This document shows, piece after piece, positions 45,449 through 54,672 of a stretch of DNA of 64,000 nucleotides. The stretch is taken from positions 22,135-86,134 of the forward strand of contig NZ_JAKILD010000023.1 of the NCBI RefSeq assembly GCF_023283825.1, read 5' to 3'. Position numbers and translations under genes: made by a program. Position 1 is the first letter of the stretch. Each line of letters opens with the position of its first letter. Below the pieces are notes generated by a model. The model was not told the DNA's origin, made no database searches, and saw only the letters and a list, made by a program, of their open reading frames with translations. This stretch comes from Shewanella olleyana (GTDB taxonomy: Bacteria; Pseudomonadota; Gammaproteobacteria; Enterobacterales; Shewanellaceae).

Positions 45449-48271
45449 TTAAGCAAAGTTACGATGTTCGCCATCGCCTTCAATGTTAGTTACACAGCGA
45501 CCACAAAGTGTCGAATGCGACTCGATGGTGCCAACATCATCACTGTAGTGCCAGCAACGCTCACACTTCTGAGCACTACTTTTAGCGACCATTAACTTAA
45601 GCGAGTTAAGTTCAGTTTCAATCGCATCAGCAGGTGCGCTATCAAGTGCTTCAACATCAGTTTTAGACGTTAGTAATACAAAGCGTAACTCATCGGCAAC
45701 TTTAGCTAACTGTGACGCTAAGTCAGCATCTGCAAATAAGGTCACTTCAGCTTCTAAAGAGCCACCGATACGCTTATCACGACGGGCTTGCTCAAGCACT
45801 TTATTTACTTCATTACGTACGGTCAGTAACTGCTGCCAGTAGTCATCACTTAAGTCGTCATCTAATGTGACTGACTCAAGGCCTTGATACCACTCTTCAG
45901 TGAATACAAACTCAGTACGTTCACCTGGTAATAACTTCCAGATTTCATCAGCGGTGAAGCTTAATACTGGAGCAATCCAACGAACCATAGCTTCAGCAAT
46001 ATGATAAAGCGCTGATTGACAACTACGACGAGCATGACCATCTTGCTTAGCAGTGTATTGACGGTCTTTAATGATATCTAAGTAGAAGCTACCTAACTCA
46101 ACTGAACAGAATTGCATTAACTTCTGTGTCACTGAGTGGAAGTTATATTGCTCATAAGCTTCAATAATTTCACTTTGAAGCGCAGCTGCGCGGCGCACAA
46201 CCCAGCGATCAAGTGACACCATATCTTCTGTGGCAATCATGTCAGTTTCTGGGTTAAAGCCATTTAAGTTGGCTAATAAGAAACGGGCAGTATTACGAAT
46301 ACGACGATATGAATCAGCGCTACGATTTAAGATTTCGTCAGAAACGGTCATCTCACCACTGTAATCGGTGGCAGCAACCCATAAACGTAAAATATCAGCA
46401 CCTAGCTTATTAATTACTTGCAGCGGAGCGATAACATTACCAACAGACTTTGACATCTTGCGGCCTTTACCATCAACGGTAAAACCATGAGTTAGTACTT
46501 GCTTATATGGCGCTTTACCATTCATAGCAGTAGAAATCATGAGTGATGACATAAACCAACCACGATGCTGATCGCTACCTTCTAGGTATAGATCAATTTC
46601 ATGACCGTTAAATTCTGGACGAGAAGCAACAACAGAAGAGAAAGTAGAACCTGAGTCATACCAAACATCTAACGTATCTGTCACTTTACGATATTGATCA
46701 GCTTCATCACCAATCAACTCACTGATTTCAAGATCCCACCAAGCTTGGATGCCATCTTGCTCGATACGATGTGCAACACGTTCCATGATAGAAACGCTAT
46801 CAGGGTGTAATTCATCCGTTTCGCGGTTAACCAATAATGTGATCGGTACGCCCCAAGTACGTTGACGCGAAATACACCAATCTGGACGGTTTTCTACCAT
46901 TTTTTCAATACGGCTTTGACCCCAATCAGGGATCCACTGTGTTTGCTCAATTTCGCCTAATGCTTGCTTACGCAAACCATGGTTATCCATCGAGATAAAC
47001 CACTGCGGCGTCGCACGGAAAATGATAGGTGTTTTGTGGCGCCAGCAGTGCGGGTAACTATGACGATAAGCCACATGAAGTAGTAGCTGGCCTTTTTCTT
47101 CTAAAAGCTCAACCACACTCTTGTTTGCTTTAAATACGTGCTGACCTGCAAAAAATTCAGTATCGGCTTTGTATACGCCGTTATCGCCAACAGGGTTAGC
47201 GACTTCTAATCCGTACTTTTGACCAACAACGAAATCGTCTTGACCATGACCAGGTGCGGTATGGACAACACCAGTACCCGCTTCAGTTGTTACGTGGTCA
47301 CCTAAAATAGCCGGCACATCAAATGCGGATAAAGGATGATTGAAACGTAACATTTCAAGTTCAGCACCTTTAGCAGTTCCGATAACGGTATGGCTTTCAG
47401 CTTCATAACGAGTCATGCAAGATTCAACTAACACTTCAGCTAGAATAAGTGTTTTAGTTTGGCCATTCTTAACAAACTCAACCAAGCTATAATCAAGCTC
47501 TGGGCTCAGGCATAACGCACGGTTAGCCGGAATTGTCCAAGGTGTCGTTGTCCAGATAACAGCTGAAATAGTTGATGTATAACCTTCAACACCAAATTTT
47601 GCAGCAACAGCAGCAGAGTCAACCGCATTAAAAGCAACATCGATAGCTGGTGACGTTTTATCTTCGTATTCAACTTCAGCTTCAGCAAGTGCTGAACCAC
47701 AATCGGTACACCAATGAACAGGTTTAACACCTTTATGTAAGTGCCCACTTTCAATCACTTTAGATAAAGAACGGACAATGTTCGCTTCAGTGCTGTAATC
47801 CATCGTTAAATATGGGTTATGCCAGTCACCTAGAACACCTAAACGAATAAAGTCATCACGCTGACCGTCTACTTGCTTGGCCGCATATTTACGACATTCA
47901 GCACGAAACTCAGCAGCTGAAATCTTTTGACCTGGCTTGCCAACTTTTTTCTCTACCATTAATTCAATAGGTAAGCCGTGACAATCCCAGCCAGGAACGT
48001 ATGGTGCATCAAAGCCTGCCATCGTTTTAGACTTAATAATGATGTCTTTTAAAATTTTATTAACTGAGTGACCAATATGGATATTGCCATTCGCATAAGG
48101 AGGGCCATCATGCAAAATGAATGGTTTGCGTCCAATACGACTATCACGAATCTTTTGATAAAGTTCGTTTTGAGTCCAACGGTTTAACATTTCTGGCTCA
48201 CGATTAGCCAGATTACCGCGCATCGGAAAATCTGTTTCCGGCAAATTCAACGTAGATTTATAGTCGGTCAT
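45449..48271 (-). CDS. ileS: Isoleucyl-tRNA synthetase
   Basis: 940 residues. The HIGH motif is in PPYANGNIHIGHSVNKI and KMSKS in GKGRKMSKSVGNV. The editing domain shows TTPWTIPANRAL and GTGVVHTAPGHGQDD, and the C-terminal zinc site KCERCWHYSDDVG...CGRCV marks the bacterial, mupirocin-sensitive type. Confidence 0.98.
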   Translation of the reverse strand: MTDYKSTLNLPETDFPMRGNLANREPEMLNRWTQNELYQKIRDSRIGRKPFILHDGPPYANGNIHIGHSVNKILKDIIIKSKTMAGFDAPYVPGWDCHGLPIELMVEKKVGKPGQKISAAEFRAECRKYAAKQVDGQRDDFIRLGVLGDWHNPYLTMDYSTEANIVRSLSKVIESGHLHKGVKPVHWCTDCGSALAEAEVEYEDKTSPAIDVAFNAVDSAAVAAKFGVEGYTSTISAVIWTTTPWTIPANRALCLSPELDYSLVEFVKNGQTKTLILAEVLVESCMTRYEAESHTVIGTAKGAELEMLRFNHPLSAFDVPAILGDHVTTEAGTGVVHTAPGHGQDDFVVGQKYGLEVANPVGDNGVYKADTEFFAGQHVFKANKSVVELLEEKGQLLLHVAYRHSYPHCWRHKTPIIFRATPQWFISMDNHGLRKQALGEIEQTQWIPDWGQSRIEKMVENRPDWCISRQRTWGVPITLLVNRETDELHPDSVSIMERVAHRIEQDGIQAWWDLEISELIGDEADQYRKVTDTLDVWYDSGSTFSSVVASRPEFNGHEIDLYLEGSDQHRGWFMSSLMISTAMNGKAPYKQVLTHGFTVDGKGRKMSKSVGNVIAPLQVINKLGADILRLWVAATDYSGEMTVSDEILNRSADSYRRIRNTARFLLANLNGFNPETDMIATEDMVSLDRWVVRRAAALQSEIIEAYEQYNFHSVTQKLMQFCSVELGSFYLDIIKDRQYTAKQDGHARRSCQSALYHIAEAMVRWIAPVLSFTADEIWKLLPGERTEFVFTEEWYQGLESVTLDDDLSDDYWQQLLTVRNEVNKVLEQARRDKRIGGSLEAEVTLFADADLASQLAKVADELRFVLLTSKTDVEALDSAPADAIETELNSLKLMVAKSSAQKCERCWHYSDDVGTIESHSTLCGRCVTNIEGDGEHRNFA

Positions 48272-48303
48272 TGATCCTATACCATTAATTGGGCTGATTT
48301 ATT

Positions 48304-49239
48304 TCAACCTGCATCATTGCCAAACAAAGCTTTTGCTTCATTTGCATCATTCAAAATTTGTTTTTTTAGTGCTTCCAGTGATTCGAACGGATGTTCGTCA
48401 CGGATTTTCGCAACTAGTTCAACTTCGACGCGCTTACTATATAAGTCACCTTCGAAATCAAATAAGTGCACTTCAAGCTGACAGACTTGCCCATCAACTG
48501 TTGGTCTAAAGCCAACGTTGGCAACGCCTTCATATATATCACTATCATCCCAATACATTTTTACGGCAAAAACGCCGCGAACTGGTGATACCTTACGCTT
48601 TAAGGCAATATTTGCTGTCGGGAACCCTATGGTTCTTCCAAGCTTTTGCCCATGTGCGACACGACCAGTTAATACAAAAGGATGACCTAATAGTCTTCTT
48701 GCTTGCTCTAGATGACCTAAAGCAAGTTGCTCTCTTACAGCTGTGGAGCTTACTCTCGTAGAGCCTAAAATAAAGCTTTGAGTACTGACAACAGTAAAAC
48801 CAAATTTTTTGCCTGCTTCTACAAGCATCTCGAAAGTGCCAGTTCTATTTTTACCGAAGCAAAAATCGTCCCCTACCACTAAATATTTAACACCGAGTTT
48901 TTTAACCAGTAAATCTTCAATAAACTGCTCTGCAGGTTGATTGGCAAAATGACTGTTAAAATTAACACAAAGTAGCCGATCAATATTCAGTTCATCAAGT
49001 AAACTGATTTTATCACGTAGCAAACTGATTCTTGCTGGCGCATCTTGTTGGCGGAATAGCTCTTGTGGTTGAGGTTCAAACGTCATTACCACAGCTGGTA
49101 GCTGAAAATGTTTTGCTTTATTCACTAAGTTATTAAGCACTTGCGCATGGCCACGATGCACACCATCAAAGTTACCAATGGTGAGCACGCACCCATGATG
49201 CGAAGGTAAAATATTGTGTATACCGCGAATTAGTTCCAT
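48304..49239 (-). CDS. ribF: Bifunctional riboflavin kinase/FAD synthetase
   Basis: 311 residues. The N-terminal FMN adenylyltransferase domain has LTIGNFDGVHRGHAQVL and VGDDFCFGKNRTGTFE; the C-terminal flavokinase domain has GRTIGFPTANIAL and GVANVGFRPTV. It makes FMN and FAD. It stands between murJ and ileS with 32- and 64-base gaps. Confidence 0.97.
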   Translation of the reverse strand: MELIRGIHNILPSHHGCVLTIGNFDGVHRGHAQVLNNLVNKAKHFQLPAVVMTFEPQPQELFRQQDAPARISLLRDKISLLDELNIDRLLCVNFNSHFANQPAEQFIEDLLVKKLGVKYLVVGDDFCFGKNRTGTFEMLVEAGKKFGFTVVSTQSFILGSTRVSSTAVREQLALGHLEQARRLLGHPFVLTGRVAHGQKLGRTIGFPTANIALKRKVSPVRGVFAVKMYWDDSDIYEGVANVGFRPTVDGQVCQLEVHLFDFEGDLYSKRVEVELVAKIRDEHPFESLEALKKQILNDANEAKALFGNDAG

Positions 49240-49303
49240 TACGCCAATTAACTGCTACTGTAAATCGGCTGATTATATACTAGATAGATTTGATAATCAG
49301 CAT

Positions 49304-50863
49304 TCATGATTGACGTTTCATCTTCCAGGGTCTAAGCCCCATCAACACTAAGCTTAATAAATAGACACCTGCGCCAGAAACAATCAATTTAAGCAGGGTT
49401 AGCACTTTTACCATCATCGACATATCTAACCATAATGATTGCGCAGGCAAAGTGGTGATAAGTAGCACGGCCATTAACGTAGTAGCAATAACTATCTTCA
49501 AGAAAAAGACTAAAGTCCCGCGGCTAAATTGATATACGCCAGCAATATGCAAACCTCTATACAACAGAACAGCATTGAGTAAAGCCGACATTGATGTGGC
49601 TATAGCTAGCCCAACATAACCAAAAGGAATAGCGAAAATAATATTGAATATCATATTACTTACCATCGCTATTATGCCGTATTTAACGGGTGTTTTAGTA
49701 TCTTGGCGAGAAAAATACCCTGGAGCTAATACTTTTATCATCATAAAACTCAACAAACCGCAGCCATAAGCAACTAAACTATAAGATGCCATTTCCACAT
49801 CAGTGACCGTAAAAGCGCCCCGCATAAATAGCACCATTAACATCGGCTGGGCTAAAATGATTAATCCGAGCATCGCTGGCACGCCCAGTAATAATATTGC
49901 GCGAACCCCCCAATCCATAGTGTCACTGAAACCAGTACCTTTATCATCTACATGCTTTTTAGATAACGCAGGTAATATGACCGTTGCGATTGCAATACCA
50001 AATAAACCCAATGGGAATTCAAGTAGCCTATCAGAGTAATACAACCAACTAATGGAACCTGTCATTAAAAATGAGGCGATAAAAGTATCAAACAACAAAT
50101 TGATTTGAGACACCGACACCCCAAATAGTGCAGGGATCATTAAAGTTCTTATTTTGACCACACCAGGATGGTTCCAACCCCAAGATGGTTTTACTAACGC
50201 ATTCTCACGAAGTAGAAATGGAAGTTGAAATAAAAACTGAACTAACCCACCAGTAAATACCCCCCAAGCTAACGCAAGCTCAGGTTGCTCCATGGTAGGG
50301 GCAAAATAAAGTGCAGCCACAATGATAGTGATATTTAAAAAAACAGGCGTAAAAGCAGAAACAGCAAACTTACCACGCGTATTAAGTACCGAGCCTGCTA
50401 ACGCAGTAAACGTAATAAACCACAAGTATGGGAAAGTGATTTTGAGCATCAAAGATGCAAGTTCAAACTTATTCGCATCAGGTCCGTCATTTAACCAATC
50501 ATAAAACCAACCTCCCGCAAATAAAGCAGCAAGAATGGGTGATGCTATAACACCTATTAAGGTAACAATACTAACAATTCCACCAAGCGTACCGGCAACC
50601 TTCCCTAAAAGCTCTCGGGTTTCTTCAGGGGTATTTTTCTGTTGATACTCAGTGAGTACTGGAACAAACGCTTGAGCGAATGCGCCTTCGGCGAAAAGTC
50701 TGCGCAAAAAGTTGGGGATTTTGTTGGCAAAAATAAACACATCGGCACTACTACCGGCGCCCATCAGGTTGGCTATAACCACATCTCTTATCAGGCCTAA
50801 TACTCTTGATACCAATGTCATCACACTGACAATTGCACCTGATTTTAATAGCTTTTTACTCAA
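49304..50863 (-). CDS. murJ: Lipid II flippase MurJ
   Basis: About 519 residues and 14 predicted membrane helices. VSVMTLVSRVLGLIRDVVIA, GAGSSADVFIFANKIPNFLRR and LFAEGAFAQAFVPVLTEY are the MurJ/MviN N-terminal signatures. It flips lipid II for peptidoglycan synthesis. A TTG at 50863 is chosen because GGAGG lies 5 bases upstream and the product begins MSKKLLKSG. The ATG four codons earlier contains that ribosome site and has none of its own. It diverges from rpsT. Confidence 0.95.
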   Translation of the reverse strand: MSKKLLKSGAIVSVMTLVSRVLGLIRDVVIANLMGAGSSADVFIFANKIPNFLRRLFAEGAFAQAFVPVLTEYQQKNTPEETRELLGKVAGTLGGIVSIVTLIGVIASPILAALFAGGWFYDWLNDGPDANKFELASLMLKITFPYLWFITFTALAGSVLNTRGKFAVSAFTPVFLNITIIVAALYFAPTMEQPELALAWGVFTGGLVQFLFQLPFLLRENALVKPSWGWNHPGVVKIRTLMIPALFGVSVSQINLLFDTFIASFLMTGSISWLYYSDRLLEFPLGLFGIAIATVILPALSKKHVDDKGTGFSDTMDWGVRAILLLGVPAMLGLIILAQPMLMVLFMRGAFTVTDVEMASYSLVAYGCGLLSFMMIKVLAPGYFSRQDTKTPVKYGIIAMVSNMIFNIIFAIPFGYVGLAIATSMSALLNAVLLYRGLHIAGVYQFSRGTLVFFLKIVIATTLMAVLLITTLPAQSLWLDMSMMVKVLTLLKLIVSGAGVYLLSLVLMGLRPWKMKRQS

Positions 50864-50933
50864 ACACCCCTCCATAGCAGTTTGCTAATGAATAATTAAA
50901 CGCGGATATATCTCAACTTTTCAATTCTAATGC

Positions 50934-50962
50934 TGTTTATGCGATACAAGAACTGGTAGAAT
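50934..50962 (+). promoter_or_regulatory. Possible rpsT promoter
   Basis: -10-like TAGAAT (50957-50962) with a GC-rich discriminator (GCGCC) and a weak -35 TGTTTA at 17 bases. It lies about 155 bases upstream of rpsT. Confidence 0.35.
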
Positions 50963-51118
50963 GCGCCACATCTTACACGAGTTGGGTTGAAGATAACCGA
51001 GCAAGGTAGTTTTATTTGTCTTTTTGACGATATTTCTGCCATATTCATTGACAAAATGAATAAAAGCAGGCATATTCCTCGCCCTCAAAGTATTAATCCC
51101 AGTTTTAGGAGTTGCACC

Positions 51119-51385
51119 TTGGCTAATAGCAAGTCTGCAAAGAAGCGCGCGCTTCAATCTGAAAAACGTCGTCAGCATAATGCTAGTCGTCGTTCAATGT
51201 TACGTACATACGTTAAACGTGTTATCGCTGCTATCCAGAGCGGTGACCACAAAGCGGCTACCGAAGCATTCGCAGAAGCACAACCAATTGTTGACCGTAT
51301 GGCGACTAAAGGCCTTATTCACAAGAATAAAGCTGCTCGTCAAAAGGCACGTCTAAACACAAGAATCAAAGCAATCGCTGCTTAA
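51119..51385 (+). CDS. rpsT: 30S ribosomal protein S20 with TTG start
   Basis: 88 residues (product begins MANSKSAKKRALQSEKRRQH). Start is TTG at 51119 with AGGAG 7 bases upstream; no ATG fits, and E. coli rpsT also uses UUG, which ties into its translational autoregulation. The longer upstream reading is an artefact. Very basic, as expected for S20. Confidence 0.97.
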   Translation: MANSKSAKKRALQSEKRRQHNASRRSMLRTYVKRVIAAIQSGDHKAATEAFAEAQPIVDRMATKGLIHKNKAARQKARLNTRIKAIAA

Positions 51386-51403
51386 TTTTGTGATTTAGTC
51401 TTT

Positions 51404-51430
51404 AAAAAACCGACTTAGGTCGGTTTTTTT
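51404..51430 (+). terminator. Terminator after rpsT
   Basis: AAAAAACCGAC / GTCGGTTTTTT stem with a 4-base loop and T tail. Confidence 0.95.
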
Positions 51431-51470
51431 ATATCTAAAATTCACCACATCCCCTCATAAAGCCCCCTAT

Positions 51471-51632
51471 AATATCAATCGGGATAAATAAGTGATCAGA
51501 TATTGCGTAGGCCCCCCCTTAGTACAAGGCAGGAATTGCAGCTAGCTAGTTGCTCTACCTACAAAATTTCTAACGAAGTTATAAGCGATTTTAACCAGTA
51601 AGAATAATCATGTTCTTATGCTGATTGGTATA
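51471..51632. repeat. Possible small MITE-like repeat with imperfect inverted ends
   Basis: The left end ATATCAATCGGGAT and the complement of the right end ATACCAATCAGCAT match in 11 of 14 bases, enclosing about 160 non-coding bases in the gap between rpsT and the ArsR gene. No ORF is inside. Weaker than the two MITE-like elements elsewhere. Confidence 0.4.
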
Positions 51633-51729
51633 AGCTTATTCGCATAATTTGGACATAAAAAAACGCCTTAACTAAACTTCACCTTAAGTAAAGCTAGCTA
51701 AGACGCCTTTAGTTTGAGCAACCTCGCCA

Positions 51730-52026
51730 CTAATGGCAGTATAAGTTGTCCAATACTTTAATTAACTCACGTACTTCTTCACTTTTCAGTGAATAGAAAA
51801 CAGTTTGGGCTTCTTTACGTGTACAAACGAGATTATCTTTTCTTAGCCAAGCTAAATGCTGCGATAGTGCAGATTGGCTTAGACCTAGTTTTTTGTTCAT
51901 CTCACCAACGCACATTTCACCTTCATTAAGCAAATGACACAAAATAAACAGACGACGTTCATTTGCTAGTGCTTTCAGCATTACTACAGCATGATCTGCA
52001 CGCTGTTGCATTAATTCAATATTCAT
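51730..52026 (-). CDS. hlyU: HlyU-like ArsR-family regulator with redox cysteines
   Basis: 98 residues. A winged helix with SQSALSQHLAWLRKDNLVCTRKEAQTVFY is almost the recognition helix and wing of Vibrio HlyU. Cys30 (RRLFILCHLL) and Cys97 (NLYCH) align with HlyU Cys38 and Cys104, the dithiol pair that senses sulfide/persulfide or oxidants. Two more cysteines (39 and one in LVCTRK) are extra. No arsenic-type metal motif (CVC) is present. GAGGAG lies 10 bases from a GTG at 52029 and 13 from the ATG at 52026, so either may be used. The target genes are not evident; the M28 peptidase is divergent. Confidence 0.85.
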   Translation of the reverse strand: MNIELMQQRADHAVVMLKALANERRLFILCHLLNEGEMCVGEMNKKLGLSQSALSQHLAWLRKDNLVCTRKEAQTVFYSLKSEEVRELIKVLDNLYCH

Positions 52027-52161
52027 CACGCGCTTGGTTCTCCTCAATCATCTCCATGGCTAATATAGCCTTCCCTAAAAAATAGGGCAGCGACATGAAG
52101 CACACTTTTTGGTAGATTGTTTTTAAAAATGAGACTTAGCTAATAAAAATGAAGGAAACTC

Positions 52162-53607
52162 ATGAAAAACTACAATAAGACTCTCTGTGCTGCGATGATT
52201 TTGACTGCTATATCAGGATGTCAAAACCACACAAATGATACACAGGTAACAAACACCACCAATATTGACGACACCAAAAACAACCAAATTAGTCAGCAAC
52301 TAGCCACAAAAGCTTTAGCTTCTTCATTAGGTTATGAGATCGTTGAATCGTTAACAGTTGAAGTTGGCCCAAGACTAGCTGGTTCAGAAAAAGATATCAT
52401 TGCTGTTAACTGGGCTATGGATAAGTTGAAATCATTAAATTTCGATAAAGTCTATAAAGAGTCTGTACAAGTACCGGCTTGGTCTCGTGGTCATGCGAAA
52501 GCGTCTATTATCGCTCCTTTTGAACAGCCTTTGGTTATCTCAGCACTAGGTGGCAGCGTTGCTACGCCAACTGATGGCCTACAAGCTCAAATTGTTCGCT
52601 TTGATACCCTAGCTGATTTGCAAGCAGCAGATCCTGCCATTGTAAAAGGCAAAATTGCTTTTATTGACCATAAAACAGAAAGACATATTAGCGGTAAAGG
52701 TTACGGGAAATCCGTAGGCGGTCGCTCAAAAGGCGCGGTAGCTGCTGCTGAAAAAGGCGCTGTCGCCGTGGTTATTCGCTCAATTGGTACCGACCACGAC
52801 CGCATGGCACACACAGGAATGATGCGTTATAAAGATGGGGTAGCTAAAATCCCCGCAGCAGCACTTTCTGCACCTGATGCTGACATGATCAACTCCATGC
52901 TAAAGCGTGATGACAATATCACCTTATCACTTAATCTAAGCTCAAAAAACTTAGGTGTCGCTACCTCATATAACGTTATCGCTGAAGTAACAGGAAGCAG
53001 TAAACCAGAAGAAGTGGTATTAATTGGTGCTCATCTTGACTCATGGGATGAAGGAACGGGAGCAATTGATGATGGCGCTGGAGTCGCTATTGTTACTGCA
53101 GCAGCAAAACTGATTCAAGATTTACCAGAAAAGCCTGCAAGAACGATTAGAGTGGTTTTATATGCAGCTGAAGAAGTTGGCCTTGTTGGCGGTAAAGCCT
53201 ACGTGAAGCAACATGCTGATGAGTTAACTAATCACTATATTGCTGCTGAGTCAGATTTCGGCGCAGGTGAGATTTATCAAATCGACTTTAACGTTAACCC
53301 TGCGGTATTCGAACAAGTTCAGCTCGAGCACAACGCAATGACAATTAATGGGGTAAAACTTGGCAACAACAAAGCCACAGGCGGCCCTGATGTGTCTATG
53401 ATGCCTTCTCTAGGCGTGCCAGTCGCGTCACTGAGACAAGATGGAACTGATTACTTCGATTATCACCACACACCAAATGACACGCTTGATAAGATTGACC
53501 CTAAGTCACTCGCTCAAAATGTCGCCGCTTATGCGCAGTTTGCATATATCATGGCGCAATCTGAATTAGATTTACGCCCGCTGGCTAAAAAAGAAGATAA
53601 GAAGTAG
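52162..53607 (+). CDS. M28-family metallopeptidase lipoprotein (carboxypeptidase Q-like)
   Basis: 481 residues. A lipobox AISGC predicts lipid anchoring. A PA domain (about 130-260) is inserted before the M28 dizinc domain: VLIGAHLDSWDEGTGAIDDGAG gives the His and bridging Asp, YAAEEVGLVGG the catalytic and metal Glu, AESDFG another ligand, and YFDYHHTPNDT the final His. It likely trims peptides in the periplasm. The start follows AAGGAAA. Confidence 0.92.
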   Translation: MKNYNKTLCAAMILTAISGCQNHTNDTQVTNTTNIDDTKNNQISQQLATKALASSLGYEIVESLTVEVGPRLAGSEKDIIAVNWAMDKLKSLNFDKVYKESVQVPAWSRGHAKASIIAPFEQPLVISALGGSVATPTDGLQAQIVRFDTLADLQAADPAIVKGKIAFIDHKTERHISGKGYGKSVGGRSKGAVAAAEKGAVAVVIRSIGTDHDRMAHTGMMRYKDGVAKIPAAALSAPDADMINSMLKRDDNITLSLNLSSKNLGVATSYNVIAEVTGSSKPEEVVLIGAHLDSWDEGTGAIDDGAGVAIVTAAAKLIQDLPEKPARTIRVVLYAAEEVGLVGGKAYVKQHADELTNHYIAAESDFGAGEIYQIDFNVNPAVFEQVQLEHNAMTINGVKLGNNKATGGPDVSMMPSLGVPVASLRQDGTDYFDYHHTPNDTLDKIDPKSLAQNVAAYAQFAYIMAQSELDLRPLAKKEDKK

Positions 53608-53621
53608 TTAGCGATGATTTA

Positions 53622-53660
53622 AAAACGAAAAATTAAAAACGAAAAATTAAAAATTAAAAA
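53622..53660. repeat. A-rich short direct repeats
   Basis: AAAAACGAAAAATT is repeated, with a partial third unit, between the peptidase stop and its terminator. Simple-sequence expansion. Confidence 0.7.
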
Positions 53661-53663
53661 CAA

Positions 53664-53691
53664 AAAAAGCAGCTAATTAGCTGCTTTTTTT
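53664..53691. terminator. Terminator after the M28 peptidase gene
   Basis: AAAAAGCAGCT / AGCTGCTTTTT stem, 4-base loop, T-rich tail; usable from both strands by the convergent yaaA. Confidence 0.93.
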
Positions 53692-53737
53692 ATGGTTAAC
53701 TAGGCTTACTTAACAAACTTTAAAAGGCATAACTAAC

Positions 53738-54514
53738 CTAAATTCTTTCTTCACGTAAAAAAACTGGGGCTGCCGGAGTCGATAATTCTTCGCTAAAGTA
53801 ATAACCATCAGCATCAAACTTTTGAACCCCAGCTAAAGATTTAATGTCATTATCGATCAGATACCTTGCCATTAAACCACGTGCTTTTTTGGCATAAAAG
53901 CTAATTACTTTATATTGACCGTTCTTACAGTCTTTAAACACAGGTGTAATTAAACTAGCTTGTAATAACTTTGGCTTAACCGCTTTAAAGTATTCATTTG
54001 AAGCCAAATTAACAATGATGTCATCGGTTTGCTCTTTAACAGCGGCATTGATTTCATTTGTGATGACCTCACCCCAAAATGCATATAAATTTTTACCTTT
54101 AGGGTTTTCTAAACTAGTTCCCATCTCCAATCGATATGCTTGCATCAAATCTAACGGCTTCAGTAAACCATATAACCCAGAAAGGATTCGAAGGTGTTTT
54201 TGCGCTTTAACAATCTGCGTCTCGCCCATAGAGTCGGCATCAAGCCCTGTATAAACATCGCCTCTAAAAGCAAACATTGCCTGTTTCGCGTTTTCAAGGT
54301 TGAAGTTAGGCTGCCACTCACTAAATCTGGCTGCATTTAAACCTGCAATTTTATCACTTACTTTCATTAATGAAGCGATATCCACTGGCGTTAACTCGCG
54401 ACAAACTTCAACCAATTGCTGGCTGTGATCTAATAAAGTTGGCTGAGTAAATGACGTGGTTTTAGCCGTGTTTTCGAAATCTAATGTTTTTGCTGGAGAA
54501 ACTAATACTAACAT
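53738..54514 (-). CDS. yaaA: YaaA family protein (peroxide stress protein)
   Basis: 258 residues, the usual length. MLVLVSPAKTLDFEN, AMFAFRGDVYTGLDA, LSGLYGLLKPLDLMQAYRLEMG, VNLASNEYFKAVKP and ISFYAKKARGLMARYL are signatures of the YaaA/UPF0246 family, a DNA-binding protein that lowers free iron and oxidative DNA damage in E. coli. Confidence 0.95.
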   Translation of the reverse strand: MLVLVSPAKTLDFENTAKTTSFTQPTLLDHSQQLVEVCRELTPVDIASLMKVSDKIAGLNAARFSEWQPNFNLENAKQAMFAFRGDVYTGLDADSMGETQIVKAQKHLRILSGLYGLLKPLDLMQAYRLEMGTSLENPKGKNLYAFWGEVITNEINAAVKEQTDDIIVNLASNEYFKAVKPKLLQASLITPVFKDCKNGQYKVISFYAKKARGLMARYLIDNDIKSLAGVQKFDADGYYFSEELSTPAAPVFLREERI

Positions 54515-54580
54515 CGTTAACTATCCTATTAAGCCATACAGTATTTAACTTTAATGCTCTCTATGATACTGGGCTGAATA

Positions 54581-54612
54581 AAAAAAACCATGCAATAAAT
54601 GCATGGTTTTTT
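54581..54612 (-). terminator. Terminator after the AGCS symporter gene
   Basis: AAAAACCATGC / GCATGGTTTTT stem, T-rich on both strands, lies between the symporter stop and yaaA. Confidence 0.9.
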
Positions 54613-54672
54613 AGATTGTTCTAATAGAGTTTAGTATTCACACATTGCGTGGACGCTAAACTATAGAGTTTG

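Noticed and set aside
51661..51720. Possible terminator for the HlyU-like gene
   Set aside because: The repeated AAGGCG/CGCCTT pieces are direct, not inverted, so a stable hairpin does not form.
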